This document shows, one piece after another, positions 24,283 through 33,835 of a DNA stretch of 50,766 bases; positions within the stretch are counted from its first letter, which is position 1, and every line of letters starts with the position of its first letter. The notes beneath the pieces were generated by a model. It did not search any database. It worked only from the letters and a program-made list of their open reading frames with translations, and was not told the origin of the DNA. The stretch spans positions 1-50,766 of the forward strand of contig JAFTFA010000020.1 of assembly GCA_017449785.1 (NCBI GenBank). Reading direction: 5' to 3'. The translations under genes and the position numbers were made by a program. Origin of the DNA: Muribaculaceae bacterium (GTDB taxonomy: Bacteria; Bacteroidota; Bacteroidia; Bacteroidales; Muribaculaceae).

Positions 24283-26271
24283 TTATTTCAAGTAACTGAT
24301 GCAGTTACCGGTGAATTTCTCGAGTTGTGACTGACAGGAATTGCTGCCGCCGATGTTCCACTCATAGGCTGCCAGGCCCACGGCCAGGATGCGGCCGTTA
24401 TAAGCGGTGGTGGGAGCAAAGTCGATGATGCCGGCACAGCAGTAGTCCACGACGTGGTTCCACGTGCCCAGCACGGTCGAGTTGGTCAGGTCTTCCCAAG
24501 CCTTCACGACGTTGGGGCTGGGAGCGAGGCCATAGGCATTGAGGTCCCACATGCAGTTGTGGTCGCCCTTGACACCGGCACCGATAAAGGTGTAGATGCT
24601 GCGCTCATACAGGCCGCTCACAAAGTCCATACCCCAGTAGATGTCATGGCCGCTGTGGTCATAGATCTGTCCCTCGGCATTGCCGATGATGGGCTGCGAG
24701 CCCCAGATGTCGCCATTCTGGCCACCCTCGCCGTTGCCATAGATGCCAGGAGCATAGGCCTCGGCAATGCGGCCCACGGCCACGGTGAGCTGGGTGGCAT
24801 GGTTGGTCAGGAACAGGTTGCCGCCGTCGGCAGCATAGGCCTTCAACGCCTCGATGGTGGCGCTTGATGCCAGGTCGCCGGGCAGGTTCTGCCAGCCGCG
24901 GTCGATGCCGATGCGGTCACACATCACCCAGCACATGGGGTTGTTCTCGATATCAAGTTCGTCGATGGTCGCGGGGGTGAGCAGCACGCCCTTGCCAGCG
25001 TTCACATAGTTGGCCTTGAACCACTCGACAGCACTCTTCTCGTCGTCGCTGTTGGTATAGTCGTTGGGAACCAGCATGGCTACCTTGCTCTCGGCAGGAG
25101 TGCTCACGTAGGTCAGACAGTTGCGGGTGAATTTCTCCAACTGGTCCTGGCAGGAATTGCTGCCGCCGATGTTCCACTCATAGGCTGCCAGACCCACGGC
25201 CAGGATGCGGCCAGCGAATGTCGAGGTGGGATCAAAGTCGATGATACCGGCGCAGCAGTAGTCCACCACGTGGTTCCAGGTGCCCAGCACGTGAGAGTTG
25301 GTCAGGTCCTCCCAAGCCTTCACGACGTTGGGGTTGGGAGCGAGGCCATAGGCATTGAGGTCCCACATGCAGTTGTGGTCGCCCTTCACGCCAGAGCCGA
25401 TAAAGGTGTAGATGCTGCGCTCATACAGGCCGCTCACAAACTTCATGCCGCGATAGATGTCATGGCCGCTGTGGTCATAGATCTGTCCCTCGGCATTGCC
25501 GATGATGGGCTGCGAGCCCCAGATGTCACCGTTCTGGCCACCCTCGCCGTTGCCATAGATGCCAGGAGCATAGGCCTCGGCAATACGGCCCACGGCCACG
25601 GTGAGCTGGGTGGCATGGTTGGTCAAGAAGAGGTTACCGCCGTCGGCAGTAAAGGCCTTCAACGCCTCGATGGTAGCACTTGATGCCAGGTCGCCGGGCA
25701 GGTTCTGCCAGCCGCGGTCGATGCCGACGCGGTCACACATTACCCAGCAAGCCGACTGGCTCTCGATGTCCAGGTCGTCGATGGTCGAGGGAGTGAGCAG
25801 CACGCCCTTGCCCGTGTTGACATAGTTGTTCTTGAACCAAGCCACGGCATCACGCTCGTCGGCCGAGTTCTCATAGTCCTCGGGGACAAGCATGGCCACG
25901 TTGTTGGCACCCTTCTGTGCCTGATAGTCGATGTGCAGGCGCACAGTCTGACCCTCGGACACACGGCCGTCATTGTAACGGGCCTTGACGGTATAGGATA
26001 CATCCACATTGGCGGGAGCCTTCTTGATGAAGTAGCTATCTACCACCTCGTCCAGGTTGATCACATCGATGTCGTCCTTGATGATCTGGACACCGATCTG
26101 GCCAGGCATGGTGGGATTGTTCCACCTGAGGGTCACCTGACGGCTACCAGGGGTGTACTCGGCATGCAGGTTGGTCACGGCCTCGCTGGAGTTCATCGGC
26201 TCCAGATCGACGTCGGAACACGCTGTGAAAAGCGTCAGAATGGCAATAAGGCCAAAATATATCTTTTTCAT
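24283..26271 (-). CDS. Surface lipoprotein with tandem DUF4960 domains (fructan-binding, SusE/F position)
   Basis: A 662-residue outer-surface lipoprotein; lipobox LFTAC, Cys18. An FN3-like domain at about 30-115 is followed by two nearly identical halves, about 120-390 and 394-662, each a DUF4960 domain (VAMLVP, then WVMCDR, GIDRGWQNLPGDLASSATIE, DGGNLFLTNHATQLTVAVGR, YCCAGIIDF). The B. thetaiotaomicron protein in this position, BT1761, carries one such domain and belongs to the surface fructan apparatus. Here the domain is doubled. The gene lies 21 nt after susD. The doubling probably raises the number of glycan-binding sites. Confidence 0.88.
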   Translation of the reverse strand: MKKIYFGLIAILTLFTACSDVDLEPMNSSEAVTNLHAEYTPGSRQVTLRWNNPTMPGQIGVQIIKDDIDVINLDEVVDSYFIKKAPANVDVSYTVKARYNDGRVSEGQTVRLHIDYQAQKGANNVAMLVPEDYENSADERDAVAWFKNNYVNTGKGVLLTPSTIDDLDIESQSACWVMCDRVGIDRGWQNLPGDLASSATIEALKAFTADGGNLFLTNHATQLTVAVGRIAEAYAPGIYGNGEGGQNGDIWGSQPIIGNAEGQIYDHSGHDIYRGMKFVSGLYERSIYTFIGSGVKGDHNCMWDLNAYGLAPNPNVVKAWEDLTNSHVLGTWNHVVDYCCAGIIDFDPTSTFAGRILAVGLAAYEWNIGGSNSCQDQLEKFTRNCLTYVSTPAESKVAMLVPNDYTNSDDEKSAVEWFKANYVNAGKGVLLTPATIDELDIENNPMCWVMCDRIGIDRGWQNLPGDLASSATIEALKAYAADGGNLFLTNHATQLTVAVGRIAEAYAPGIYGNGEGGQNGDIWGSQPIIGNAEGQIYDHSGHDIYWGMDFVSGLYERSIYTFIGAGVKGDHNCMWDLNAYGLAPSPNVVKAWEDLTNSTVLGTWNHVVDYCCAGIIDFAPTTAYNGRILAVGLAAYEWNIGGSNSCQSQLEKFTGNCISYLK
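24301..25089 (-). repeat. Intragenic tandem repeat, downstream copy (DUF4960)
   Basis: This stretch matches 25117-25905 at a constant 816-bp offset with only scattered differences, and encodes the second DUF4960 domain. The close similarity at the DNA level points to a recent duplication or ongoing gene conversion. Confidence 0.9.
25117..25905 (-). repeat. Intragenic tandem repeat, upstream copy (DUF4960)
   Basis: Partner of the copy at 24301-25089, encoding the first DUF4960 domain. Period 816 bp, or 272 codons, so loss or gain of a unit keeps the frame. Confidence 0.9.
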
Positions 26272-26292
26272 AGTGAGTTATCTAGTAGTATA

Positions 26293-27984
26293 TTAATATT
26301 GTTTGTACAGTCCATTGGAATTATCGATCTCGTCCAGAGGAACGGGCAGGAAGATCTCGTTGGCGCTGACCGAACGGCCGCTGTAGTAGCTGCGCAGGGC
26401 GCTTTCCTTGGTCATGTAGGTGTTCATCGTGTTGATGAGGTAATCATTGCCCCAGCGCACGAGGTCAAACCAGCGGTTGCCCTCGAGGGCGAGCTCCAGG
26501 CGACGCTCAAAGCGCACGGCCAGGCGGGCACGCTCCTTGGTCCAGTACAGGTTGCCGTCCCAGTCGGTGGGATACAGGCCGACGTAGTAGTCGGCCTTGG
26601 AGGGATCCAGGTCTTGGGGCGAGTAGCTGCCGTCGATGCTGTTGGCGGCACGCTGGCGCACCTGGTTCACCAGGGCGCGGGCCTCGACCAGCGTCTCGTC
26701 GGTGGCAGCATTGGTGCCCGAGGCAAGCTCGATGAGGGCCTCGGCCTTGAGCAGCAGGATGTCGGCATAGCGGATGAACATGAAGTTCAGCGAGCTGCAG
26801 CCCCAGGGCCATGATGCGAGAGCCTCCTCGGGAGCAGGCCAGGCCTTCTTGTTGGAGAACTCACCATACACGTCAATGGCGCGGCACCAGCCGGCGGTGT
26901 AGAGATGACCACGCCAGGGATAACCGATGCGGCCCACCGTGAAATCGACGCGCGGGTCAAGGCATCCGTCATAGTTCTCGGTCACATTCACGTCGTTGAA
27001 GCTGCCGTCCAGGTAGGGAAGACCATTGTTGGGGTCGGTGCGGAAGGCGTTCACCAGATTCTGTGAGCCATAGAAGAAGTCGTCACCGGTGCCATACAGG
27101 TTGCCGTCGCTGTAGGTGCAGTTCAGCAGGTTGGACCAGTTGATGTGGGCATTGTCGTTGGCCGTCGAGCACTGCAAGGCAAACACGCTCTCGCTGCCGT
27201 TGTTGAAGGCAATCTTGGACAGGTCGCCGAAGTTGTTGTACAGGCTGTACTGACCGCTGGAAATCACAGCGTCGGCATAGGTCTTGACACCCTCCCAGTC
27301 GCTGGTGAAGGCACACACCTTGGCCATGATGGCCTGGGCGGTGGTGCGGGTGATGCGGCCGGCCGGACTCTTGGCTGCGGGCAGCACCTCGATGGCCTCG
27401 GCAAGATCACGCTTGATGAACGAGAAAATCTCCTCGCGGGTGAACTCGTCGTTGGTCTTGGTGTTCACGTCATCGCTCTCGGTGAAATAGGGGATGCGGT
27501 TGAAGATGCGGATCAGGTCAAAGTAGTACCATGCGCGCAGGGTCTTCAATTCGCCCATCAGCTGGTCAGCATTGCTGACCGACGTGGCGGCTGCCAGGGC
27601 GTTCATCGCATTGTGTACACGAGAGATGGCGTAATAGTTGTTCTGCCACTTGTTGAGGCAGGAAACGTTGTCCGAGTTGATCTCTGACACCTCCAGCAGG
27701 TGGATGTTCTCCTCCATGCCGGTGCCGCCACCGCCCTTGTAGGCATCGTCGCTGCGAACGTCAAAAATCCAGTTGGTTGACGGGCCGGCAAAGGCCTCGT
27801 TGTTGCCATAGAAGTGAGCCTCAAGGCCGGCATAGGCCGAAGCCACCAGACCCTCTACCGACGAGTCGTCAATCTGCTCGCTGGTGAACTGTCCCTGGGG
27901 GACGGTATCGAGCATATCATCACAAGAGGCGAGACCGCCCATGATGCAAACTGCAAAAATCAGTTGATATATTGTCTTTTTCAT
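26293..27984 (-). CDS. SusD-family outer-membrane glycan-binding lipoprotein
   Basis: A 563-residue lipoprotein (lipobox GLASC, Cys21) that caps the SusC barrel and binds glycan. It opens with CDDMLDTVPQGQFTSEQI after the lipid Cys, followed by SusD tetratricopeptide-type helices (LKTLRAWYYFDLIRIFNRIP). The C-terminal SusD/RagB region has RFERRLELALEGNRWFDLVR and EIFLPVPLDEIDNSNGLYKQ. Length is normal. It lies 65 nt after susC and is co-transcribed with it. Counterpart of BT1762. Confidence 0.95.
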   Translation of the reverse strand: MKKTIYQLIFAVCIMGGLASCDDMLDTVPQGQFTSEQIDDSSVEGLVASAYAGLEAHFYGNNEAFAGPSTNWIFDVRSDDAYKGGGGTGMEENIHLLEVSEINSDNVSCLNKWQNNYYAISRVHNAMNALAAATSVSNADQLMGELKTLRAWYYFDLIRIFNRIPYFTESDDVNTKTNDEFTREEIFSFIKRDLAEAIEVLPAAKSPAGRITRTTAQAIMAKVCAFTSDWEGVKTYADAVISSGQYSLYNNFGDLSKIAFNNGSESVFALQCSTANDNAHINWSNLLNCTYSDGNLYGTGDDFFYGSQNLVNAFRTDPNNGLPYLDGSFNDVNVTENYDGCLDPRVDFTVGRIGYPWRGHLYTAGWCRAIDVYGEFSNKKAWPAPEEALASWPWGCSSLNFMFIRYADILLLKAEALIELASGTNAATDETLVEARALVNQVRQRAANSIDGSYSPQDLDPSKADYYVGLYPTDWDGNLYWTKERARLAVRFERRLELALEGNRWFDLVRWGNDYLINTMNTYMTKESALRSYYSGRSVSANEIFLPVPLDEIDNSNGLYKQY

Positions 27985-28049
27985 TGTCTTTGAAGTTTTT
28001 AGTTATCGAGTTAAAAACTATTATCTATTCTCTATTAACTATTAACTGT

Positions 28050-31000
28050 TTAGAATGACAGATTCAGTCCCAACGAGAATGTTCTTGCACGGGGGTAGGG
28101 GCCATTGTCGATGCGGGCACCATACACGCCCAGGGGCACCTCGGGATCAAGACCTTTATACTTGGTCATGGTGAACACGTTCTCCACCTGACCGTAGATG
28201 TTCAGGGCAGTCATGCCCAGCGTCTGCAGCCAGGGCTGGTCAAAGCGGTAACCCAGCTTGATGTACTTGCACTTGAAGTAGGAACCATCCTCAACAAAGT
28301 AGGTGGACATGCGCATCTCGTTGTTGTCGTCGATGGTGGTCAGGGCGGGAATCGACGCGCCGGTGTTCTCGGTAGTCCATGCATTGAGGACATCCTTGCC
28401 ACGGTTGGTGTACAGGTTGCCATAGGTCATGAACTCGAGCTGCTTGCGCGTACCATTATAGATGTCGAAGCCGAACTCACCGGCAAAGAAGGCTGCCAGC
28501 GACCAGTTCTTGTAGTAGAGACCCAGGTTCAGGCCCATTGCAAAGTCGGGGTTGGGGTCACCGATGATGCAGCGGTCACCGTCGTCGACCACGCCGTCAC
28601 CGTTGATGTCGCGGAAGATCATGCGACCGATGCCTTTACCCTCCTGGATAGCGTGGTTGCTCACCTGGTCGGCGTCCTGGAAGATGCCGTCGGCCACGTA
28701 GCCGTAGTAAACGCCCATGGGCTGGCCCTCGATGAGGCGGAAGTCGCCACCGATGACGCTCACCTTGTCGTTATACTTCACCAGCTTGTTGCGGTACATC
28801 GAGAAGTTGTAGGTAGCATCCCACGAGAAGTCGCCGTACAGGGGCGAGTGGTAGCCCAGGTTCAACTCAAAACCGTGGTTCTTCATCTCACCGGTGTTGA
28901 CAAACTTGGCGGCATTCTCACCGGCAACCGACAGCACGGGAGGAATGGTGATCATGTCCTTGGTGTCCTTCCAGTAGTAGTCGGCCGACAGGCTGATCTT
29001 GTTGTTGAACAGATAGGCGTCGATACCGATGTTGGTCTGGGTCGTGGTCTCCCACTTGAGGTCGGGATTACCGGTGGTGAGCACCTTGATACCGCTCACG
29101 ACGCCGGTGTTGGTGCCGTTCAGGTCGTATGCGCCGTTACCGATGTCATAGACGTAGGTCGAATAGGCGGCATAGTTGTTGAAGATAGCCGAGTTACCGT
29201 TCTGACCCCAAGCGGCGCGGAGTTTCACGTTGCCGATAATGGGATTCTGTACCCAGAACTTCTCCTCCGAGATGCGCCAGGCTGCCGAGAAGGCGGGGAA
29301 GATGCCCGAGTTGTGCTTGCTCGACAGGCGCGAGGTCTGGTCGCGGCGCAGGGTGGCCGAGAACAGGTAGCGGTCGGCATAGTTGTAGTCCACCTTGCCG
29401 AACAGCGAGAACAATGCCCACTCCTGCTTGCCGCCGCCGTTGGTCATCGTGCCCGAGCCGGCACCGATCTGCATGTAATCAACGTCCTCAAAGGCATAAT
29501 CCTTTCTCGTGGCACCCAGGTCCTCGTACACATACTTGATGGCCTCGGTACCAGCCAGGAAGGTGAGGTGATGCACGCCGTTGATGTCGAGCAGGTAGTT
29601 GGCGGTATTGGTCCATGTCCAGGTGTCGCCCTGGCCATAATTGCGGTTCACGGCACGGTTGGACGAGATGTCGCTGGGACGCACGTTGCGGGTGAGCGTC
29701 TTGTTCAAGAACTGGACGTGCTCGATACCGATGTTGCTCTTCAAGGTCAGGCCCTTGATGGGCATGATGTCCACATAGGCGTTACCAAAGATGCGCCACG
29801 ACGTGTTCTGGTTGTCGCGGGCATTGTACAGGGTCTGCACGGGATTGTCGATGTCGCTGCCCAGCATGGCAACAGGATCGGCAAACACGCCGCTGGCCGA
29901 GTAGATGGGGATGGCGGGGTGCTGACGCATGGCACTGTAGGGGATGCCACGGTCGCCGTTGGTGTCGGCACCGCGGTTGTCCCACTTGGCAATCATCAGG
30001 TTCTCACCCACGCGTACATATTGATTGAAATTGTAAGTCGAGTTCACGCGGGCACTCAAGCGCTTGTAGAAGGTGCGATCCATCAGACCATTCTGGTTGA
30101 TGTAGTTGCCCGAGAACAAGTAGGAGCCCTTCTCGTTGGCATTGGAGATGCTGGCCGAGATGTTATGGGTCCAGGCCGAGCTGTAAACGGCCTTCTGCCA
30201 GTCGGTGTCGGCAGTGGCGATGCCGTTGACCGAACTTACCAGTTGCGGTGTCGCGCCAGTGCCGTAGAGGGCCGAGGCAGCCGTCGGAGCGATGCCGTCG
30301 TTGTGGGCGGCCTGCCAGTAGGCTTGACCCCACTGGTCGGCGCTGAGCATGTCAAATTTCTTGACAACGGTCTGCAAGGCAGCGTTGTAGTTCACATTGA
30401 TGGCCATGCGGCCTTCCTTGCCCTTCTTGGTGGTGATGATGATGACACCGTTGGCAGCACGGCTACCGTAGATCGATGCCGAGGAGGCATCCTTCAACAC
30501 CTGGATGGACTCGATGTCGGCCGAGTTGAGCGAGTTGAGGTTCTCGTTGGTGGCCACACCGTCGATGACATACAAGGGGTCGCAGGCGTTGACGGTGCTC
30601 ATACCGCGCACGCGGATGGTGGAACTGCCACCACCGGGAGCGGCATCGGTCACGATGTCCACACCCGAGAGTTTACCCTGCATCGAGTTGAGCATGTTGG
30701 GGTCACTCTCGCTGATCGGACCTTTCATGTCCATCACGGCGACAGCACCGGTCAAGTCGGCCTTGCGCTGCACCTGATAGCCGACAACGACGAGCTCCTT
30801 GAGCTCGACAGCGTTGTCCTTGAGGGTAATGGTCATGCCGGGCTCGGCTGCCACCTCCATCTTGTCGTAACCGATGTAGGAGATAACGAGCGTTGCACCA
30901 GGATTGACCTTAATGACGAAGTTGCCGTCAAAGTCGGTCACCGTACCATTACTGGTACCTTTCTCTACCACCGATGCACCGATGACAGTCTCGCCTGTCT

Positions 31001-31100
31001 CATCGAGGACGGTGCCTGTGATTTCGGTCTGTGCATACACCAGAGTTGTACACACAAACATGAGCATGAAGCTGAGTAGAAATCTTTTCAGTTCGTTCAT
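28050..31100 (-). CDS. SusC-family TonB-dependent outer-membrane transporter
   Basis: A 1016-residue TonB-linked barrel that imports fructan oligosaccharides. The signal peptide ends VYAQ (24). The carboxypeptidase-like domain (25-105) starts ITGTVLDETGETVIGASV, followed by the TonB-box region ELKELVVVGYQVQRKADLTG and the plug with GVDIVTDAAPGGGSSTIRVR. The 22-strand barrel ends in an aromatic residue, LGLNLSF. A TAACTTTG box at 31152-31159 on the minus strand is about 52 nt upstream, without a clear -33 box, as expected of an activator-dependent promoter. Counterpart of BT1763. Confidence 0.95.
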   Translation of the reverse strand: MNELKRFLLSFMLMFVCTTLVYAQTEITGTVLDETGETVIGASVVEKGTSNGTVTDFDGNFVIKVNPGATLVISYIGYDKMEVAAEPGMTITLKDNAVELKELVVVGYQVQRKADLTGAVAVMDMKGPISESDPNMLNSMQGKLSGVDIVTDAAPGGGSSTIRVRGMSTVNACDPLYVIDGVATNENLNSLNSADIESIQVLKDASSASIYGSRAANGVIIITTKKGKEGRMAINVNYNAALQTVVKKFDMLSADQWGQAYWQAAHNDGIAPTAASALYGTGATPQLVSSVNGIATADTDWQKAVYSSAWTHNISASISNANEKGSYLFSGNYINQNGLMDRTFYKRLSARVNSTYNFNQYVRVGENLMIAKWDNRGADTNGDRGIPYSAMRQHPAIPIYSASGVFADPVAMLGSDIDNPVQTLYNARDNQNTSWRIFGNAYVDIMPIKGLTLKSNIGIEHVQFLNKTLTRNVRPSDISSNRAVNRNYGQGDTWTWTNTANYLLDINGVHHLTFLAGTEAIKYVYEDLGATRKDYAFEDVDYMQIGAGSGTMTNGGGKQEWALFSLFGKVDYNYADRYLFSATLRRDQTSRLSSKHNSGIFPAFSAAWRISEEKFWVQNPIIGNVKLRAAWGQNGNSAIFNNYAAYSTYVYDIGNGAYDLNGTNTGVVSGIKVLTTGNPDLKWETTTQTNIGIDAYLFNNKISLSADYYWKDTKDMITIPPVLSVAGENAAKFVNTGEMKNHGFELNLGYHSPLYGDFSWDATYNFSMYRNKLVKYNDKVSVIGGDFRLIEGQPMGVYYGYVADGIFQDADQVSNHAIQEGKGIGRMIFRDINGDGVVDDGDRCIIGDPNPDFAMGLNLGLYYKNWSLAAFFAGEFGFDIYNGTRKQLEFMTYGNLYTNRGKDVLNAWTTENTGASIPALTTIDDNNEMRMSTYFVEDGSYFKCKYIKLGYRFDQPWLQTLGMTALNIYGQVENVFTMTKYKGLDPEVPLGVYGARIDNGPYPRARTFSLGLNLSF

Positions 31101-31335
31101 TGTTTTAATGGTTTTGGTTAATACATTATTAAGTAATTATGGTTTTGGGGGCAAAGTTAATTACTTGATAACATGGGGACTATTATTATCCGTTCATCTA
31201 CTTGTAAATTTGATACAATACAACATTTCTATTAGCCAATGAACGATTTTTATTACCGGAAACAAGAGATGAAACATGGCAGACGGCAGGCCGTCAACGC
31301 CTGCCGTCTGCCATTCATTACTGGTGGTCAAAGCC

Positions 31336-33558
31336 TCACTTGCGGTCTTCGCCCGGCACTACTCCATACTCATCCTTGTAGCACTTGGTAAAGTAAGACG
31401 GGGAGGCAAACCCCACCTGATAGGCGATCTCGCTCACCGTGAGTTGGGTGCCGGTGAGCAGTTCCTTGGCCCGGGAGAGGCGGGCCTTTCTCAACAAGTC
31501 AACGGGCGTGTTCCCGGTCAGCGCCTTCACCTTGCGGTACATCTGCACGCGGCTCAATCCCATCATGGTAGCCAGCTCTTCCACGCTGACGTTGCTGTCG
31601 TCCATGCGCTCCTCGACCACTTTCTTGAACTTGGCGATAAAGGCATCCTCGATCTGGACCTCATTGCTCACGGTTGGCGCGCTTTCCTCGGGTTTGATGT
31701 TGTCTTTGCCTTCGACTGGACGGCTGCTCCACAGGTCGCGCAGCAGGTGGCGGCTGTGCAGCAGGTTATCGATGCGCACGAGCAGTAATTCCTGTGAGAA
31801 GGGCTTGGTGATATAGGCATCGGCACCACTCTGGTAACCCTCAATGTGGTGCTGGTTTAATGCCCTCGCCGTGAGCAGGATGACTGGGATGTGGCTCGAG
31901 ATGACATCACTCTTGACCTGCTGGCAGAATTCCAGGCCGTTCATCACGGGCATCATCACGTCCGACACGATGAGGTCGGGCACCTGTTCGCGGGCCACCT
32001 CCAGGCCATGCTTGCCGTCCTCGGCCTCCAGCAGGCGGTAGCGGCTTTGCAGGATGCTGCGCAAGTAGGAGCGGATGTCGGCATTGTCATCCACGATCAG
32101 TACGGTGGGCGCTTCCTCGTCGGGTACTGTGCCCTCGGCCTGTACCTCGGGCTCCTGTTTGGCGGTGATGGCGTCAATCTGCTCGTCGGTCATGTCACTC
32201 TTGGGGGCTCCCACTTGGGCATCCAGCATCTTGTTGATCAACTGGGTGAGATGGTGGGTGTTGCGGCGCACGATGGCAAACAAGTCGCTGGCTCCGGCAC
32301 TGGCATTCTTGATGTCAGGGGTCTCGGCCAGCTGAGCCAGCGGGCCCTCGATCAGGGTCAAGGGCGTGCGCAGCTCGTGGCTCACCTGGGTGTAGAAGTC
32401 CAGTTGCTCGCGTTCCATCTGGGTGCGTTCGTCATCGATGCGGGCCTTCTGCAAGTAATACATGTAGATGCCCAGCAGCAATAGCAGCAGCAAGGCGATG
32501 GTGGCGAGTGCCAGGAAGGTGAGCGTGCGCTGGTTGGCAAGTTGATTGAGGTAGCCACTTGCCGTCTGGTGCAGTTTCTCGATGTACTGCGACTGGCGCA
32601 TCATCTCATCGCTCTCCATGAGCAGGACGCGGGCATTGTCGCGCGTGACGAGTGCCGACATCAGTTTGGTCTCTTTCTCATAGGGGCGGCCCTCCAGGAT
32701 GTCGACGGCCAGCTGGATGAGTTTGTCGCCATGGGTAGGGTAGATATAGGATGCATCCAGCAGCGAGTCCCTCACCAGCGTGATGCCGCCGTTCTCGCCG
32801 GGCAGTCCGTCGATGCCGCAGAACAGGGGCAACGCGGCGCGGGCCTCGGTAAACGCCTTGCGGGCACCCATGGCCGTGCGGTCGTTCATGCCGAACACCA
32901 GGTCGATGTCATCGCCCGGATTGTTGTCCAGCCACTGCTTGACGATGTTATAGGCCGTGGGCTCGGTCCAGTCGCCCTGCAACGTGGCGACCACTTGGAT
33001 GTTGGGATGCTGCGAAATGGCCTTGCGGAAGCCGTTGTGGCGCTCGATGGCTGGCGATGAACCTTTCAAGCCCATGACCTCAATGATGCGCCCCCGCCCA
33101 TCTAGGCGCGAGGCCACATACTCGCCCATCAGGTGCCCCATCTCGTAGTTGTCGGCGCCCATATAGGCGGTATATTTCTTGGAGTTGGTCTTGCGTTCAA
33201 ACACAATCACCGGGATGCCCCGGTCATAGGCCCTGTCGATGGCCGACGAAATGGTGGATACCTGATTGGGCGCGACAATCAGCAGGTCAATGCCCGTGGC
33301 GACAAGGCTGTCGATCTGTTGGATCTGGCGCTCGTCATTGTCATAGGCCGCGGCAAACCTCAATTCCACATTGTCATGGAAATAGGCCCCGATCTTCAAT
33401 TCGGAATTCTGCTTGTCGCGCCAGATGTCGTCGGAGCACTGCGATACCCCGATGCGATACTTCGTCGTGTCTTGCGAACACGAGGCCAACAGGCTAAATA
33501 ACACGATAATCCCTATACAAATACGCTGTAATTTCACATTCAACAAGGTTTTGTTCAT
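31336..33558 (-). CDS. Hybrid two-component-type regulator of the fructan locus, without HATPase domain
   Basis: A 740-residue membrane regulator. Residues 32-315 form a ribose-binding-type periplasmic sugar sensor (YRIGVSQCSDDIWR, VVATLQGDWTE, VFGMNDRTAMGA). One span follows at about 348-368. HisKA is at 385-447 with His394 in SHELRTPL. The sequence then goes straight through a short Glu/Ala-rich linker (448-484) to a receiver domain (486-605) with Asp490/Asp491, phospho-acceptor Asp533 and Lys585, and an AraC-type output at 645-735. The HATPase_c domain that normally lies between HisKA and receiver is absent: there is no N, G1 or G2 box. The frame is intact. By position it is the BT1754 counterpart, which senses fructose. 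It lies 235 nt from susC. How it is phosphorylated is unclear. Confidence 0.9.
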   Translation of the reverse strand: MNKTLLNVKLQRICIGIIVLFSLLASCSQDTTKYRIGVSQCSDDIWRDKQNSELKIGAYFHDNVELRFAAAYDNDERQIQQIDSLVATGIDLLIVAPNQVSTISSAIDRAYDRGIPVIVFERKTNSKKYTAYMGADNYEMGHLMGEYVASRLDGRGRIIEVMGLKGSSPAIERHNGFRKAISQHPNIQVVATLQGDWTEPTAYNIVKQWLDNNPGDDIDLVFGMNDRTAMGARKAFTEARAALPLFCGIDGLPGENGGITLVRDSLLDASYIYPTHGDKLIQLAVDILEGRPYEKETKLMSALVTRDNARVLLMESDEMMRQSQYIEKLHQTASGYLNQLANQRTLTFLALATIALLLLLLLGIYMYYLQKARIDDERTQMEREQLDFYTQVSHELRTPLTLIEGPLAQLAETPDIKNASAGASDLFAIVRRNTHHLTQLINKMLDAQVGAPKSDMTDEQIDAITAKQEPEVQAEGTVPDEEAPTVLIVDDNADIRSYLRSILQSRYRLLEAEDGKHGLEVAREQVPDLIVSDVMMPVMNGLEFCQQVKSDVISSHIPVILLTARALNQHHIEGYQSGADAYITKPFSQELLLVRIDNLLHSRHLLRDLWSSRPVEGKDNIKPEESAPTVSNEVQIEDAFIAKFKKVVEERMDDSNVSVEELATMMGLSRVQMYRKVKALTGNTPVDLLRKARLSRAKELLTGTQLTVSEIAYQVGFASPSYFTKCYKDEYGVVPGEDRK

Positions 33559-33835
33559 TCTCCCAATTAGCCATCCTAGGCGTCCACACTGTGTGAAACC
33601 CTATCACTTTTCACACGTCATCACAGATTCCTTTTTGGTATTAATTGAGTGTGAATTGAAATAATTAAGACTGCAAATTTTGCATTTTTCTCCGAAATGG
33701 CCAAATTTTTGTCTTATTTTTTGCATTTTGCCACAAGCAGTCGGTATAGGATGGTAGGATGCAGCACGGGTGCTATTGAAGTCATCAAGAAACAGTAGTC
33801 ATGATGCTCCCTCGCTGGATGGTTGAAATGTCCGG

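Noticed and set aside
28653..31079. 808-residue open frame on the plus strand opposite SusC
   Set aside because: Antisense shadow of susC; no signal peptide or recognisable domain.
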